Of a stretch of DNA of 64,000 bases, positions 1 through 8,227 are shown in pieces. Numbering within the stretch: the first letter of the stretch is position 1; every line of letters starts with the position of its first letter. Both the position numbers and the translations under genes were made by a program. The stretch covers positions 20,890 to 84,889 of the forward strand of contig JAILPS010000038.1 in assembly GCA_024699325.1 (NCBI GenBank), written 5' to 3'. The stretch is from Lachnospiraceae bacterium (GTDB taxonomy: Bacteria; Bacillota; Clostridia; Lachnospirales; Lachnospiraceae). The notes beneath the pieces are model-generated. The model made no database searches. It was not told where the DNA came from and saw only the letters and a program-made list of their open reading frames with translations.

Positions 1-150
1 CTGTGCACTAAGTCCGCTTACAGTCGCCGCCGCATCCGCACAGGCAACCTCTTCTCCTACGTAAAAGCTGACTCCGCCCAGTATGCCCGCGATGGTCAAA
101 ACCATGGTCATCACTGTGGCCAGAAAACCGTTCAGCAGCTTCTTTTTCAC
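1..150 (-). CDS. Exported protein, N-terminal fragment (cut by window edge)
   Basis: Reading leftwards from a GTG start at 150, the 50 visible codons give a Lys-rich start (MKKKLLNGFL), a hydrophobic stretch (about residues 7-30) and a Cys-Ala-Asp-Ala segment near residue 37, which looks like a Sec signal peptide. An AGGAGG ribosome binding site lies 7 nt before the GTG and decides the start. The rest of the gene lies outside the window, so its function cannot be told. It is divergent from the dehydrogenase gene at 470. Confidence 0.75.
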   Translation of the reverse strand, partial: MKKKLLNGFLATVMTMVLTIAGILGGVSFYVGEEVACADAAATVSGLSAQ

Positions 151-308
151 GTATATTTTCCTCCTTATTTTGATCCTACATTCACGATATAGTAGATGTC
201 ACAAATATATCACAAACCTGTTTTTTTTAAAAGAGTCACTATTCACAGTTTTTTAGTGTTGTAAATGTGTAAAATTTTCGTAAATTTTCGACCTTATGAT
301 GTAAATGT

Positions 309-447
309 TATTATTAGTATCATATCCGTGATATTTAAAATAGAATCTTCGCAAATTATTATATTAGTGGTTGAAAATTTTCACATTTGATGCTATTCTT
401 TCTGGCGTGGCCAGATTATATCGCCCGCATTGATGATACTAATAATA
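309..447. repeat. 15-nt perfect inverted repeat flanking the HTH-dehydrogenase promoter
   Basis: The arm TATTATTAGTATCAT at 309-323 is the exact reverse complement of ATGATACTAATAATA at 433-447. Each arm is also an imperfect dyad of the form ATnATnnnnATnAT. The arms sit about 110 nt apart on either side of the candidate promoter at 371-399, the right one ending 22 nt before the ATG. Paired binding sites for a dimeric regulator, possibly the HTH domain of the gene itself, are an inference. Confidence 0.7.
371..399 (+). promoter_or_regulatory. Candidate sigma-A promoter of the HTH-dehydrogenase
   Basis: TTGAAA at 371-376, a 17-nt spacer and TATTCT at 394-399, preceded by TGC (extended -10). 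The predicted start of transcription near 406 falls inside the small dyad TCTGG-N5-CCAGA (401-415). Confidence 0.6.
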
Positions 448-469
448 GCATTTGCTCTATGGAGGTCTT

Positions 470-1948
470 ATGAAGAAGTTTTCACACAAAAAACTTGCAG
501 ATACGCTGGTTAATTCCAGAAAGTCAAAAAAGCTTACCCAGGCTCAGGTCGCCACTCTCACAGGAATAAACAGAGCCATGATTGGCCGCGCGGAGAACGG
601 AGAATTCATCCCATCCCTCGACCAGCTGCAGAAGCTGTCAGAGGTTTTGGATTTCGACGTCACTTGTATTTTTGAGGAGGAGAAGAAGGCGTCAGAAGCG
701 CATAAGCTTGACAGGCAGTATAACATCGCGGTCGCAGGAACAGGCTACGTCGGTTTATCCATCGCGACTCTCCTCTCACAGCACAATCACGTGACTGCAG
801 TGGACATAATCCCTGAGAAGGTCGAGATGATCAACAACCGCAAGTCCCCTATTCAGGACGAATACATCGAGAAATATTTGGCCGAGAAGGACCTGGACCT
901 AACTGCAACGCTTGACGGCGAGAGTGCCTATAAAAATGCTGACTTTGTGGTTATCGCCGCTCCAACCAACTACGACAGCAACAAGAATTTCTTCGACTGC
1001 TCAGCTGTAGAGGCCGTAATCGAGCTGGTTTTGAAGGTGAACAGGAACGCCACCATGATTATCAAATCCACCATCCCGGTCGGCTACACGAGGTCTGTTC
1101 GCGAGAAATATAACACTAAGAATATTATTTTCAGCCCCGAGTTTTTGAGGGAATCCAAGGCTCTCTATGACAATCTCTACCCCTCAAGAATTATAGTGTC
1201 ATGCGACGAGGGCACGAAGGAGAAGGCGCAGATATTTGCCGCACTTTTACAGCAGGGCGCGATCAAGGAAAACATTGACACACTGTTCATGGGATTCACC
1301 GAGGCTGAGGCGGTTAAGCTGTTTGCCAACACATATTTAGCGCTCAGAGTCTCATATTTCAACGAGCTTGACACCTACGCGGAGAGCAAGGGTCTGAACA
1401 CGAAGGAGATTATTCAGGGCGTGTGCCTTGACCCAAGAATAGGCTCACACTACAACAATCCATCATTTGGCTACGGCGGCTACTGCCTCCCTAAGGACAC
1501 GAAGCAGCTACTCGCAAACTTCGAGGACGTGCCTCAGAACATGATGAGCGCCATCGTGGAATCAAACCGCACACGCAAGGATTTTATCGCCGACCAGGTG
1601 CTTAACATGGCGGGCTACTACGACTATTATAACCGCGGCGACTTCACCCCCGGCAGAGAGAAGGAGTGCACCATCGGCGTTTACCGCCTGACCATGAAGA
1701 GCAACTCCGACAACTTCCGCCAGTCATCCATCCAGGGTGTCATGAAGCGAATTAAGGCCAAGGGCGCCACAGTTGTCATCTACGAGCCAACCCTTCCGGC
1801 AGGCTCAACCTTCTTCGGAAGCCGCGTCATCGGCGACCTGGAGGAGTTTAAGCGCACATCCCAGGCCATCATTGCCAACCGCTATGACACATGCCTGGAC
1901 GACGTGAGGGACAAGGTCTACACCAGAGATTTGTTCCAGAGGGATTAG
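470..1948 (+). CDS. XRE-family HTH domain fused to UDP-glucose/nucleotide-sugar 6-dehydrogenase
   Basis: Residues 9-64 form an XRE/Cro helix-turn-helix ([23 protein letters not shown] region). A short linker leads into a UDP-glucose/GDP-mannose dehydrogenase: NAD-binding GTGYVG at 90-95, then the central dimerisation region, then YGGYCLPKD with the catalytic Cys339. The known family oxidises a UDP-hexose to its uronic acid with two NAD+. The catalytic motifs are intact, so the enzyme is probably active. The start is the ATG at 470, with GGAGG 4 nt upstream; an upstream TTG at 452 in frame is unlikely. The gene is monocistronic, with a promoter at 371-399 and a hairpin terminator at 1953-1993. 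A DNA-binding domain on this enzyme is unusual and, with the inverted repeat upstream, suggests autoregulation (inference). The exact sugar substrate is not shown. The neighbours are polysaccharide export genes, which fits capsule or cell-wall glycan precursor supply. Confidence 0.9.
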   Translation: MKKFSHKKLADTLVNSRKSKKLTQAQVATLTGINRAMIGRAENGEFIPSLDQLQKLSEVLDFDVTCIFEEEKKASEAHKLDRQYNIAVAGTGYVGLSIATLLSQHNHVTAVDIIPEKVEMINNRKSPIQDEYIEKYLAEKDLDLTATLDGESAYKNADFVVIAAPTNYDSNKNFFDCSAVEAVIELVLKVNRNATMIIKSTIPVGYTRSVREKYNTKNIIFSPEFLRESKALYDNLYPSRIIVSCDEGTKEKAQIFAALLQQGAIKENIDTLFMGFTEAEAVKLFANTYLALRVSYFNELDTYAESKGLNTKEIIQGVCLDPRIGSHYNNPSFGYGGYCLPKDTKQLLANFEDVPQNMMSAIVESNRTRKDFIADQVLNMAGYYDYYNRGDFTPGREKECTIGVYRLTMKSNSDNFRQSSIQGVMKRIKAKGATVVIYEPTLPAGSTFFGSRVIGDLEEFKRTSQAIIANRYDTCLDDVRDKVYTRDLFQRD

Positions 1949-1952
1949 ATAT

Positions 1953-1993
1953 AAAAAGCCTTGTGAAATGCTCCACATTTCACAAGGCTTTTA
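1953..1993. terminator. Bidirectional terminator between dehydrogenase and ABC exporter
   Basis: AAAAAGCCTTGTGAAATG pairs with CACATTTCACAAGGCTTTT around a tiny loop; the A and T runs on both sides let it serve both converging genes. Confidence 0.9.
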
Positions 1994-2839
1994 TTAAATC
2001 GTATCCATAAATGTTTTCTCCACCCTGCCAAACAGATATAATCCGGCAAGCATGAGCAGCGCTGTGCTGAGCGCGCTGATGCCCAGATACATGGTGCACG
2101 CTTCCCCCACGCCCAGAAACGCATATCTGAACATCACGACGATTGGCGTCACAGGATTTAGCATGAAGAGCCAGGTGAGGCCCTCGGGGACTATGTCCAT
2201 GGAGTAGGCGATTGGCGTCGCGTACATCCAGATGGTCACGCCAAACCTGATGGCGACTAAGAGATCCCTGTATTTGGTGGTCAGGGCGCAGATGATTATG
2301 CCCACAGCCAGCGCCAAAAGAGCCAGATGCAGGATTAGAAGCGGCGTCATGAGAAGCCAGAGGTTTGGCGCAAGGCCGCTGCCAATTATCAAATAGTACA
2401 CGTAGAAGCCCAAAAACATGACAAACTGTATGGCAAATGATATGAGCTGCCCTAAAACCGTTGATATGGGCATCACAAGCCTTGGGAAATACACCTTGCC
2501 CATGATGTGGGCGTTGTTTACGAAGGTGTTCGCGGTGGCTGTGAGCGCCCCTGAGAAGTAAGTCCACAAAACCGAGCCCGCCAGATAGAATATAAATGTT
2601 GGCACGCCCTCGGGGCTTAGTCCCGCCAGATTTCCAAACACCAGCGTGAATATAACCGTGGTAAAAAGCGGCTGGATTATCGCCCATGCAGGGCCAAGTA
2701 TGGTCTGCCTGTACTGCGTCACGAAGGTGCGTCTGACAAACAGCTTGATCAAATCCCTGTATCTTATAAGCTCTGCCAGGTCCAGGAGTTTGCCGTTTCT
2801 TCTGCTGTCTATCACATGTTCAAATCTTTCTTCACTCAT
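1994..2839 (-). CDS. Polysaccharide ABC exporter, membrane subunit (Wzm/TagG type)
   Basis: A 281-aa ABC-2 type permease. A cytoplasmic N-terminus (about 30 residues, then RYRDLIKLFVRRTFVTQYRQ) leads into about six membrane segments, the layout of Wzm, TagG and KpsM, which move undecaprenyl-linked polysaccharide or teichoic acid across the membrane. Its ATG overlaps the stop of the upstream ATPase by 4 nt, so the two are translationally coupled and should form one exporter. It is the last gene of the operon starting at 4555 and ends at the bidirectional terminator. The exported glycan is unknown. Confidence 0.92.
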   Translation of the reverse strand: MSEERFEHVIDSRRNGKLLDLAELIRYRDLIKLFVRRTFVTQYRQTILGPAWAIIQPLFTTVIFTLVFGNLAGLSPEGVPTFIFYLAGSVLWTYFSGALTATANTFVNNAHIMGKVYFPRLVMPISTVLGQLISFAIQFVMFLGFYVYYLIIGSGLAPNLWLLMTPLLILHLALLALAVGIIICALTTKYRDLLVAIRFGVTIWMYATPIAYSMDIVPEGLTWLFMLNPVTPIVVMFRYAFLGVGEACTMYLGISALSTALLMLAGLYLFGRVEKTFMDTI

Positions 2840-4095
2840 GACAGCCTCCCTTCCACTTCAAGAGAGTCCACTACAAGCGGCGTAAGCTTCACGTAGCCAA
2901 AAACATTTCTGTCCCAGCTAAGCTCCTTATCCTCCACCTCAAAACGCAGAGCATCCTCTATGTAATCTATTCTTCTGGTCTCGCCGACACTGTTGTATTC
3001 GAAGGCCGCGAGCACGCATGTGTAACTGCCGCACGAGAGCCCGCATGCGCTAAACTTAAGCTCGGCGGTAAAGCTAACTCCCTCCCTGACACTTACATCT
3101 CTGTCAGAAAATGCTGTCCCCACAACCACTCCGTCGATGGAGGCAACCTGAAGCCTTAGCTTCATGGCGGGCACGTCCCTAAGTGCCCTCGCGCTAATCC
3201 TAAACTTAAGAGTCTCGCCGGCTTTGAGCACCACATTGTCGCGCTCTAAAACCTCCAGACTGTCTATCGCAATCTTGTGTTCCCAGCTGCCGCAGTTTCT
3301 CACATAATTCCTGTAATCGTAGCTTAATCTGCTCTCCGACATATTCTGCATGTATATGGATATGGCTTTTTCAACATCGCCGTCGTAGAGGATGTGCCCC
3401 TTATCCAGCACTATGCATCTGTCGCACAGCTGCCTTATGGTGTTCATGTTGTGGCTCACGTAGAGAAGCGTTCTTCCGTCATCCTTAGAGGCCCCTGCCA
3501 TGCGCTCGATGCACTTCTTCTGAAATGCCATGTCGCCAACCGCTAACACCTCGTCCATTATCATGATCTCGCAGTCGAGATGCGCCATGACCGAGAAGGC
3601 GAGCTTCACGTACATGCCGCTTGAATATCTCTTGACAGGCGTGTCTATAAACTCTCCTATCTCAGAAAACTCCAGAATCTGCTGGAATTTGGCGTCGATT
3701 TCCCTCTTGCTCATTCCGAGGATTGCGCCGTTCATGTATATGTTTTCACGGCCTGTGAGTTCCCTGTGAAATCCTGTGCCGACCTCGAGCATGCTGGCCA
3801 CGCGGCCGTTAAAGCTTATGGTTCCGGATGTGGGCGCGCTAACCCTGGACAGCAGTTTAAGGAGCGTTGACTTGCCCGCCCCGTTTTGCCCTATAATTCC
3901 AAGCGCCTCGCCGCGCTTAACCGTGAAACTGACGCCCTCAAGGGCCAAAAATCTGTCGCCGCTTTTGTGGGCGTCATCTCCCCTGCTTCTCTTCTCCATC
4001 CAGTCTGCAAGATCCTCCCTTAGAGTCCCTCCGCCTATCTGGCCTCTTCTGTATTCCTTGCTCACATTGTCAAATCTAATAACAGTCTCGCTCAA
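2836..4095 (-). CDS. Polysaccharide ABC exporter, ATP-binding subunit (Wzt/TagH type)
   Basis: 419 aa. The N-terminal ATPase domain has Walker A GIIGQNGAGKST, the signature YSSGMYVKLAFSV (SSGM in place of the usual LSGGQ, as is typical for this exporter class) and Walker B IMIMDEVLAVGD. From about residue 285 there is an extra C-terminal beta-rich domain, as in Wzt proteins of O-antigen exporters, where it recognises the end of the glycan chain. This suggests export of a polymer with a defined or capped end (inference from family). It lies 4 nt downstream of the S26-like gene and overlaps the permease gene. Confidence 0.92.
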   Translation of the reverse strand: MSETVIRFDNVSKEYRRGQIGGGTLREDLADWMEKRSRGDDAHKSGDRFLALEGVSFTVKRGEALGIIGQNGAGKSTLLKLLSRVSAPTSGTISFNGRVASMLEVGTGFHRELTGRENIYMNGAILGMSKREIDAKFQQILEFSEIGEFIDTPVKRYSSGMYVKLAFSVMAHLDCEIMIMDEVLAVGDMAFQKKCIERMAGASKDDGRTLLYVSHNMNTIRQLCDRCIVLDKGHILYDGDVEKAISIYMQNMSESRLSYDYRNYVRNCGSWEHKIAIDSLEVLERDNVVLKAGETLKFRISARALRDVPAMKLRLQVASIDGVVVGTAFSDRDVSVREGVSFTAELKFSACGLSCGSYTCVLAAFEYNSVGETRRIDYIEDALRFEVEDKELSWDRNVFGYVKLTPLVVDSLEVEGRLS

Positions 4096-4099
4096 CGCC

Positions 4100-4555
4100 T
4101 TAAGCCCTTCCTACAAACCTTCTCTTACACTTTCCCAGAAAACCTCTCGCCCTCAAGAGACATTTTCTTATGGGGTAGACCAACCACCACGCCCGCACCA
4201 GCCTCTGATAGCGCGCATCATTTGCACAGTCAATCTCCCTGTCCTCGCTCTGAATATATGTCATAATCCCCAATATGTTTTCAAGCTTAACATACTCTCC
4301 GGACACCGTGTTATCCCCTATTATGTAGAACACATCGCCAGGAAGCACCTTCATCACGCGGTGAAGCACGTAGGCGGTTTTGCCTCCTGAGGCATTCTCA
4401 CGCCTAAACATAACCGCGTCGTATTTTTTAGGCTTCTCCTTAAGGGGCTCTATGACCATCACGTCCCTGCCCTCCTTGACAAAGGGTCTCATGGAAACTC
4501 CCCTGTTTGTATGTATAATTCTGCCTTCCTTTTCAAGCGCTTCCTCAAACGTCAT
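4100..4555 (-). CDS. S24/S26-family signal-peptidase-like protein, Ser/His type
   Basis: 151 aa. GVSMRP with Ser21 matches the nucleophile box of signal peptidase I. The base position reads VLHRVMKV with His65 where bacterial type I enzymes have Lys, and GDN follows at 80-82. That His form is known from SipW and eukaryotic/archaeal signal peptidases. No clear N-terminal membrane anchor is visible; a short hydrophobic, Trp-rich stretch at about 119-130 (VRAWWLVYPI) is the only candidate. It is the first gene of the operon with the ABC exporter. Its substrate is unknown; a role in processing or regulating surface-export proteins is an inference. Confidence 0.75.
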   Translation of the reverse strand: MTFEEALEKEGRIIHTNRGVSMRPFVKEGRDVMVIEPLKEKPKKYDAVMFRRENASGGKTAYVLHRVMKVLPGDVFYIIGDNTVSGEYVKLENILGIMTYIQSEDREIDCANDARYQRLVRAWWLVYPIRKCLLRARGFLGKCKRRFVGRA

Positions 4556-4600
4556 AATAAACCCCTTAGTAAAACATCAGACATATTTAACAACATTTAC

Positions 4601-4629
4601 AATGTACCCTCTAAGCCTTATATTGTCAA
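4601..4629 (-). promoter_or_regulatory. Candidate promoter of the S26-like/Wzt/Wzm operon
   Basis: On the minus strand, consensus TTGACA (4624-4629), a 17-nt spacer and TACATT (4601-4606), about 45 nt before the first ATG at 4555. Confidence 0.55.
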
Positions 4630-4745
4630 ACACTTTATAATTCTTACAATTTCGACGGACTAAACAAAACGGGGGCTTTTTGTAAACTCAAAACAAAACA
4701 TTTCATGATATAGTATTCATAACTACGTGCATCTGTGAGGTTGAT

Positions 4746-5510
4746 ATGAGGAAGATAATCTACTACTCGGACGAGCTGAATGATGAATTCTCCAGGGGAG
4801 GCATAACCCCTGTTAAAATCGACGCGCGCTACAGCTACGCCGGAACCTTCCTTCGCCCGGTCCTGAGAGCCGTCATCTACCACATATTTGCCAAGATTAT
4901 CGCCTTCGTTTACATGAAGCTTGTACACGGACACAGAATTATCGGGGCTGATAAGCTTAGGGGCTACAGCCACAGGGCGCATTTTGTCTACGCAAACCAT
5001 ACAAATGCTGTGCCTGACGCCGTGATTCCGACCATGATTAACCTCTTTGGGAGCACATACGTGATCGTCCACCCGGACAATGTGAGCATGCCCGTGTTAG
5101 GGCGAATAACCCCGGCGCTTGGCGCCATTCCGCTTCCGGATGACAGGGAGGCCTACAAGAACTATCAGGCCTACATCCACAGTCTCTGCGCCAAAAACCG
5201 CACGATAATGATCTACCCCGAGGCCCACATCTGGCCCTATTACACGAAGATCAGGCCGTTTAAGGCGGACTCATTTCACTATCCTGTTATGGAAAATGTG
5301 CCCGTATTCTGCTTCACAAACACATACCAGAAGAGGCGTTTTTTCAAAAAACCCCGCATCGTCACATACATAGAGGGACCATTCTTCCCGGACGAGACTC
5401 TCAAAAAACCCGAGAGGATCAGGGACCTTCGCGACCGTGTGTACGATGCCATGACCAAAAACAGTGCCCACAGCAACGTGGAGTACATAACCTATATGAA
5501 GAGGGAGTGA
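4746..5510 (+). CDS. PlsC-like acyltransferase, atypical motifs
   Basis: 254 aa, related to 1-acylglycerol-3-phosphate O-acyltransferases. The active-site block is NHTNAVPD: His85 and Asp91 are separated by five residues rather than the usual four. The usual EGTRS block is replaced by YPEAHIWPYY, which resembles the block in the acyltransferase half of the fusion protein at 6339. A hydrophobic segment lies near residues 37-58. The family moves an acyl chain to an OH group on a lipid or sugar. First gene of a three-gene operon with two glycosyltransferase domains, so acylation of a glycan or glycolipid is more likely than plain phospholipid synthesis (inference). Confidence 0.8.
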   Translation: MRKIIYYSDELNDEFSRGGITPVKIDARYSYAGTFLRPVLRAVIYHIFAKIIAFVYMKLVHGHRIIGADKLRGYSHRAHFVYANHTNAVPDAVIPTMINLFGSTYVIVHPDNVSMPVLGRITPALGAIPLPDDREAYKNYQAYIHSLCAKNRTIMIYPEAHIWPYYTKIRPFKADSFHYPVMENVPVFCFTNTYQKRRFFKKPRIVTYIEGPFFPDETLKKPERIRDLRDRVYDAMTKNSAHSNVEYITYMKRE

Positions 5511-5512
5511 AC

Positions 5513-6367
5513 ATGAACAGCTTTAACATATTGTTTAGCGGCAACTCGAAGGTTTTTGACGGCGTTTTGACATGCATGCTCTCAGCATTTAAAAGAACGC
5601 AGGACGAACGACCGTTTAACATCTACATAATGACCATGGATGTGAGCCACATTAAGCCCGAATACACGCCCATAAGCGAGGCGCAGTGCGAATTTCTGCA
5701 GAGTGCGGCCTCTTCCTACAACCTGGCAAACCGCATAATCCGCTTGGACGTGACAGACATTTACGACAGGGAGTTTGCGGGCTCCCCCAACGAGCAGTGC
5801 TACTGCTCTCCTTACACGCTGCTTCGCCTGTTTTTGGATATGGTGCCTGACATTCCAGAGAAGATCCTCTACTTAGATGTGGATGTTTTGTTTAACCGCG
5901 ACATAGCGCTTCTCTACGACATAGACGTAAGCCGTTTTGAGTACGCGGCTGCCAGGGACCACTACGGCAAATACCTTCTAAACCCCAACTATATCAATGC
6001 GGGCGTGCTGCTGTTTAACATGAAAAACTGCAGGAGGACACGCCTGTTTGAGAAGGCCAGAGCCCTGATTAAGCAGAAGAAGCTCATGTTTGCGGACCAG
6101 GACGCCATCTACAGAAGCACGAGGAGCAAGAAAATGCTTCCCCAGCGTTTCAACGACCAGAAGTTTTTGCACAAATGGACGGTGATCAGGCACTTCTCCA
6201 AGCGCCTCTTCTACCTTCCATACCCCCACACGGAGAACGTCAAGCAGTGGCATGTAAGCCGCATGTACCGCGTGTTCGGCTACACAGCATTTGACGATAT
6301 AATCTACGAATACATCTATCTGAAAGGAAAATACGAGCATGAAGCTGAACCTGTTAAAGAGACCTAG
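5513..6367 (+). CDS. Glycosyltransferase family 8
   Basis: 284 aa. The retaining GT8 fold is indicated by YLDVDVLF with the metal-binding DVD at 122-124, the NYINAGVLLFN block and the FADQDAIY block. The ATG at 5513 is preferred over an in-frame GTG at 5507 because GAGGGAG lies just before it. The upstream acyltransferase stop is only 2 nt away. Such enzymes add a hexose from a nucleotide sugar to a glycan or lipid; donor and acceptor cannot be told. The C-terminal 29 nt overlap the next gene. Confidence 0.88.
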   Translation: MNSFNILFSGNSKVFDGVLTCMLSAFKRTQDERPFNIYIMTMDVSHIKPEYTPISEAQCEFLQSAASSYNLANRIIRLDVTDIYDREFAGSPNEQCYCSPYTLLRLFLDMVPDIPEKILYLDVDVLFNRDIALLYDIDVSRFEYAAARDHYGKYLLNPNYINAGVLLFNMKNCRRTRLFEKARALIKQKKLMFADQDAIYRSTRSKKMLPQRFNDQKFLHKWTVIRHFSKRLFYLPYPHTENVKQWHVSRMYRVFGYTAFDDIIYEYIYLKGKYEHEAEPVKET

Positions 6368-8165
6368 AATCATAACATCGCTTTTCGGCAGCATACCTGT
6401 GTTTTATGCATGCGACGACAACTATGTAAACTACATGTTAGTTTCCATCACGTCCCTTATAGAGCACGCATCGCCTGAAAACAAATACACCATACACATT
6501 CTCTACACCTCCGTAAGTGAAGAGAACCGTGGGAAGGTTTTAGCCCTCGCCACGGACAATGTAAATATTCAATTTGACGATGTCACAGAGCGCTTGGAGA
6601 AGCTTAAGAGCAAGCTCCACGTGAGGGATTACTACTCCGCCACGACCTACTACCGCTTCTTCATCCCCGACATGTTTCCGGCCATCGACAAAGCCATATA
6701 CATAGACGGCGACACGGTGATACTCAGCGATATCGCGGGGCTCTACAGCTACAATCTTGGCAGCAATCTGGTCGCCGCCGTGCAGGATATGCTGGTCAAG
6801 AACACGGCTGTCTACGGAAACTATGCGGAAAATGTTTTAAACATTTCCCAGGCCGCCTATTTTAACGCGGGCATGGTGATGTTAAACTGCAGCCAGTTCA
6901 GAAAAGACAACTATTTCGGACAGTTTATCGACCTTCTAAATGCCTACACCTTCGTGGTTGCACAGGATCAGGACTACCTGAACATCCTGTTTCAGGATAA
7001 GATACTGTGGATTAACTCCAAGTGGAATGTGCAGATGACAGAGGAATTCATAAGAAAACCCGAGGACATCGCCATCATCCACTATAATCTCGCGCAGAAG
7101 CCCTGGCACTACGAAAACGGCAAATATTTTGATTACTTCTGGACATATGCCGCCAAGACCGTGGCATATGATGAGCTGAAGGCTGCCCTGGAAGCATTTT
7201 CAGAAAATGATAAGCAGATGGATGACCAATACGGCAGAAACCTGCTATCGCTGGCGAGCGAGGAGATAATCAATGAACACAACTACCACAGGATTGTGAT
7301 ACCTGACGTTCACCGCCAGACCACGCGCCAGGAGATTGTGGAGAGGATTAAGCAGTTTGAGCTGGAGGGAAGGTTCGACGAGGACGTTGAGGACGATCCG
7401 CCCGGGCGCACTCTCATGCCCGACGAGATAGACTATCTGCACAAGAACCTGAACGCGCGCATAAGGACCAGATATGCCTTCAGCATCGCCAGGTGGTTTA
7501 TGAACACCATGATTTCCAAGCGACAGCTGATTATTAAGGATATTGTGGGCATAGAAAACTACCGTCGCCTTCAGTCAGGCGCAGTCATAACCTGCAACCA
7601 CTTCAACGCCATGGACACATTTGCCATGCAGATAGCCTATGAGAAGAGTCGTCAGAAACTTAAGGGGCGCAAACTCTTCCGCGTCATCAAGGAGGGCAAC
7701 TACACCTCCTTCCCGGGCTTCTACGGTTTTCTCATGAGAAACTGCAACACCCTGCCGTTAAGCTCCAACCCCACAACCATGAAGAAGTTTCTCTTCGCGG
7801 TCAAGAGGCTCCTACAGAAGGGACAGTTTGTGTTAGTCTACGCCGAGCAGAGCATGTGGTGGAACTACAGAAAACCCAAGCCACTTAAGAGCGGCGCCTT
7901 CAACTTCGCCGCTGAGGCAGGCGTTCCCGTGCTTCCCTGTTTTGTGACCATGACGGATTCTGATGTGCCGGGCGAGGGCGGTTTTCCTGTGCAGGAGTAC
8001 ACCATCCACATTGCAAACCCCATCTATCCGCAGTCCGGCAAGTCTAAAGCCGCCAACATCAAATACATGATGGAGGAAAACGAGCGCGTCTGGAAGCAGA
8101 TATATGAGGAATTCTACGGAATACCGCTGACATATACCACTGTAAAAAACAACTGTAATATATAA
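6339..8165 (+). CDS. GT8 glycosyltransferase - PlsC acyltransferase fusion
   Basis: 608 aa with two enzymatic halves. Residues about 20-280 form a GT8 glycosyltransferase: IDGDT with DGD at 123-125, YFNAGMVMLN, and VAQDQDYLN. After a linker (about 285-390), residues about 395-590 form a PlsC-type acyltransferase with NHFNAMD (His421, HX4D) and an E-x-x-M-W block (VYAEQSMWW) in place of EGTRS. Both catalytic halves look complete. The gene begins 29 nt before the upstream GT8 gene ends. A single protein that both glycosylates and acylates suggests sequential work on one substrate, for example an acylated surface sugar or glycolipid (inference). Confidence 0.9.
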   Translation: MKLNLLKRPRIITSLFGSIPVFYACDDNYVNYMLVSITSLIEHASPENKYTIHILYTSVSEENRGKVLALATDNVNIQFDDVTERLEKLKSKLHVRDYYSATTYYRFFIPDMFPAIDKAIYIDGDTVILSDIAGLYSYNLGSNLVAAVQDMLVKNTAVYGNYAENVLNISQAAYFNAGMVMLNCSQFRKDNYFGQFIDLLNAYTFVVAQDQDYLNILFQDKILWINSKWNVQMTEEFIRKPEDIAIIHYNLAQKPWHYENGKYFDYFWTYAAKTVAYDELKAALEAFSENDKQMDDQYGRNLLSLASEEIINEHNYHRIVIPDVHRQTTRQEIVERIKQFELEGRFDEDVEDDPPGRTLMPDEIDYLHKNLNARIRTRYAFSIARWFMNTMISKRQLIIKDIVGIENYRRLQSGAVITCNHFNAMDTFAMQIAYEKSRQKLKGRKLFRVIKEGNYTSFPGFYGFLMRNCNTLPLSSNPTTMKKFLFAVKRLLQKGQFVLVYAEQSMWWNYRKPKPLKSGAFNFAAEAGVPVLPCFVTMTDSDVPGEGGFPVQEYTIHIANPIYPQSGKSKAANIKYMMEENERVWKQIYEEFYGIPLTYTTVKNNCNI

Positions 8166-8171
8166 ATGTGA

Positions 8172-8213
8172 AAAAAAGTGCGTACGAACATTTCAGTCGT
8201 ACGCACTATTTGT
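8172..8213. terminator. Terminator between fusion gene and fkp
   Basis: AGTGCGTACGA (8177-8187) pairs with TCGTACGCACT (8197-8207). An A-run precedes it, giving U-rich transcript on the minus strand; the plus-strand tail is only moderately T-rich. It serves the converging genes. Confidence 0.8.
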
Positions 8214-8227
8214 TCATATCCCGCTTA

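Larger units (their letters stand above)
151..469. other. AT-rich divergent intergenic region with promoter and paired repeat arms
   Basis: About 320 bases without a gene. It holds the ribosome binding site of the leftward exported protein, a candidate sigma-A promoter for the HTH-dehydrogenase (371-399), a short dyad TCTGG-N5-CCAGA at 401-415, and two arms of a 15-nt inverted repeat at 309-323 and 433-447. A leftward promoter is not clear: the best candidate around 185-215 is weak. Confidence 0.6.

Noticed and set aside
1980..2687. 235-aa minus-strand frame overlapping the ABC permease
   Set aside because: His/Arg/Pro-rich shadow of the permease in another frame, without a start signal.
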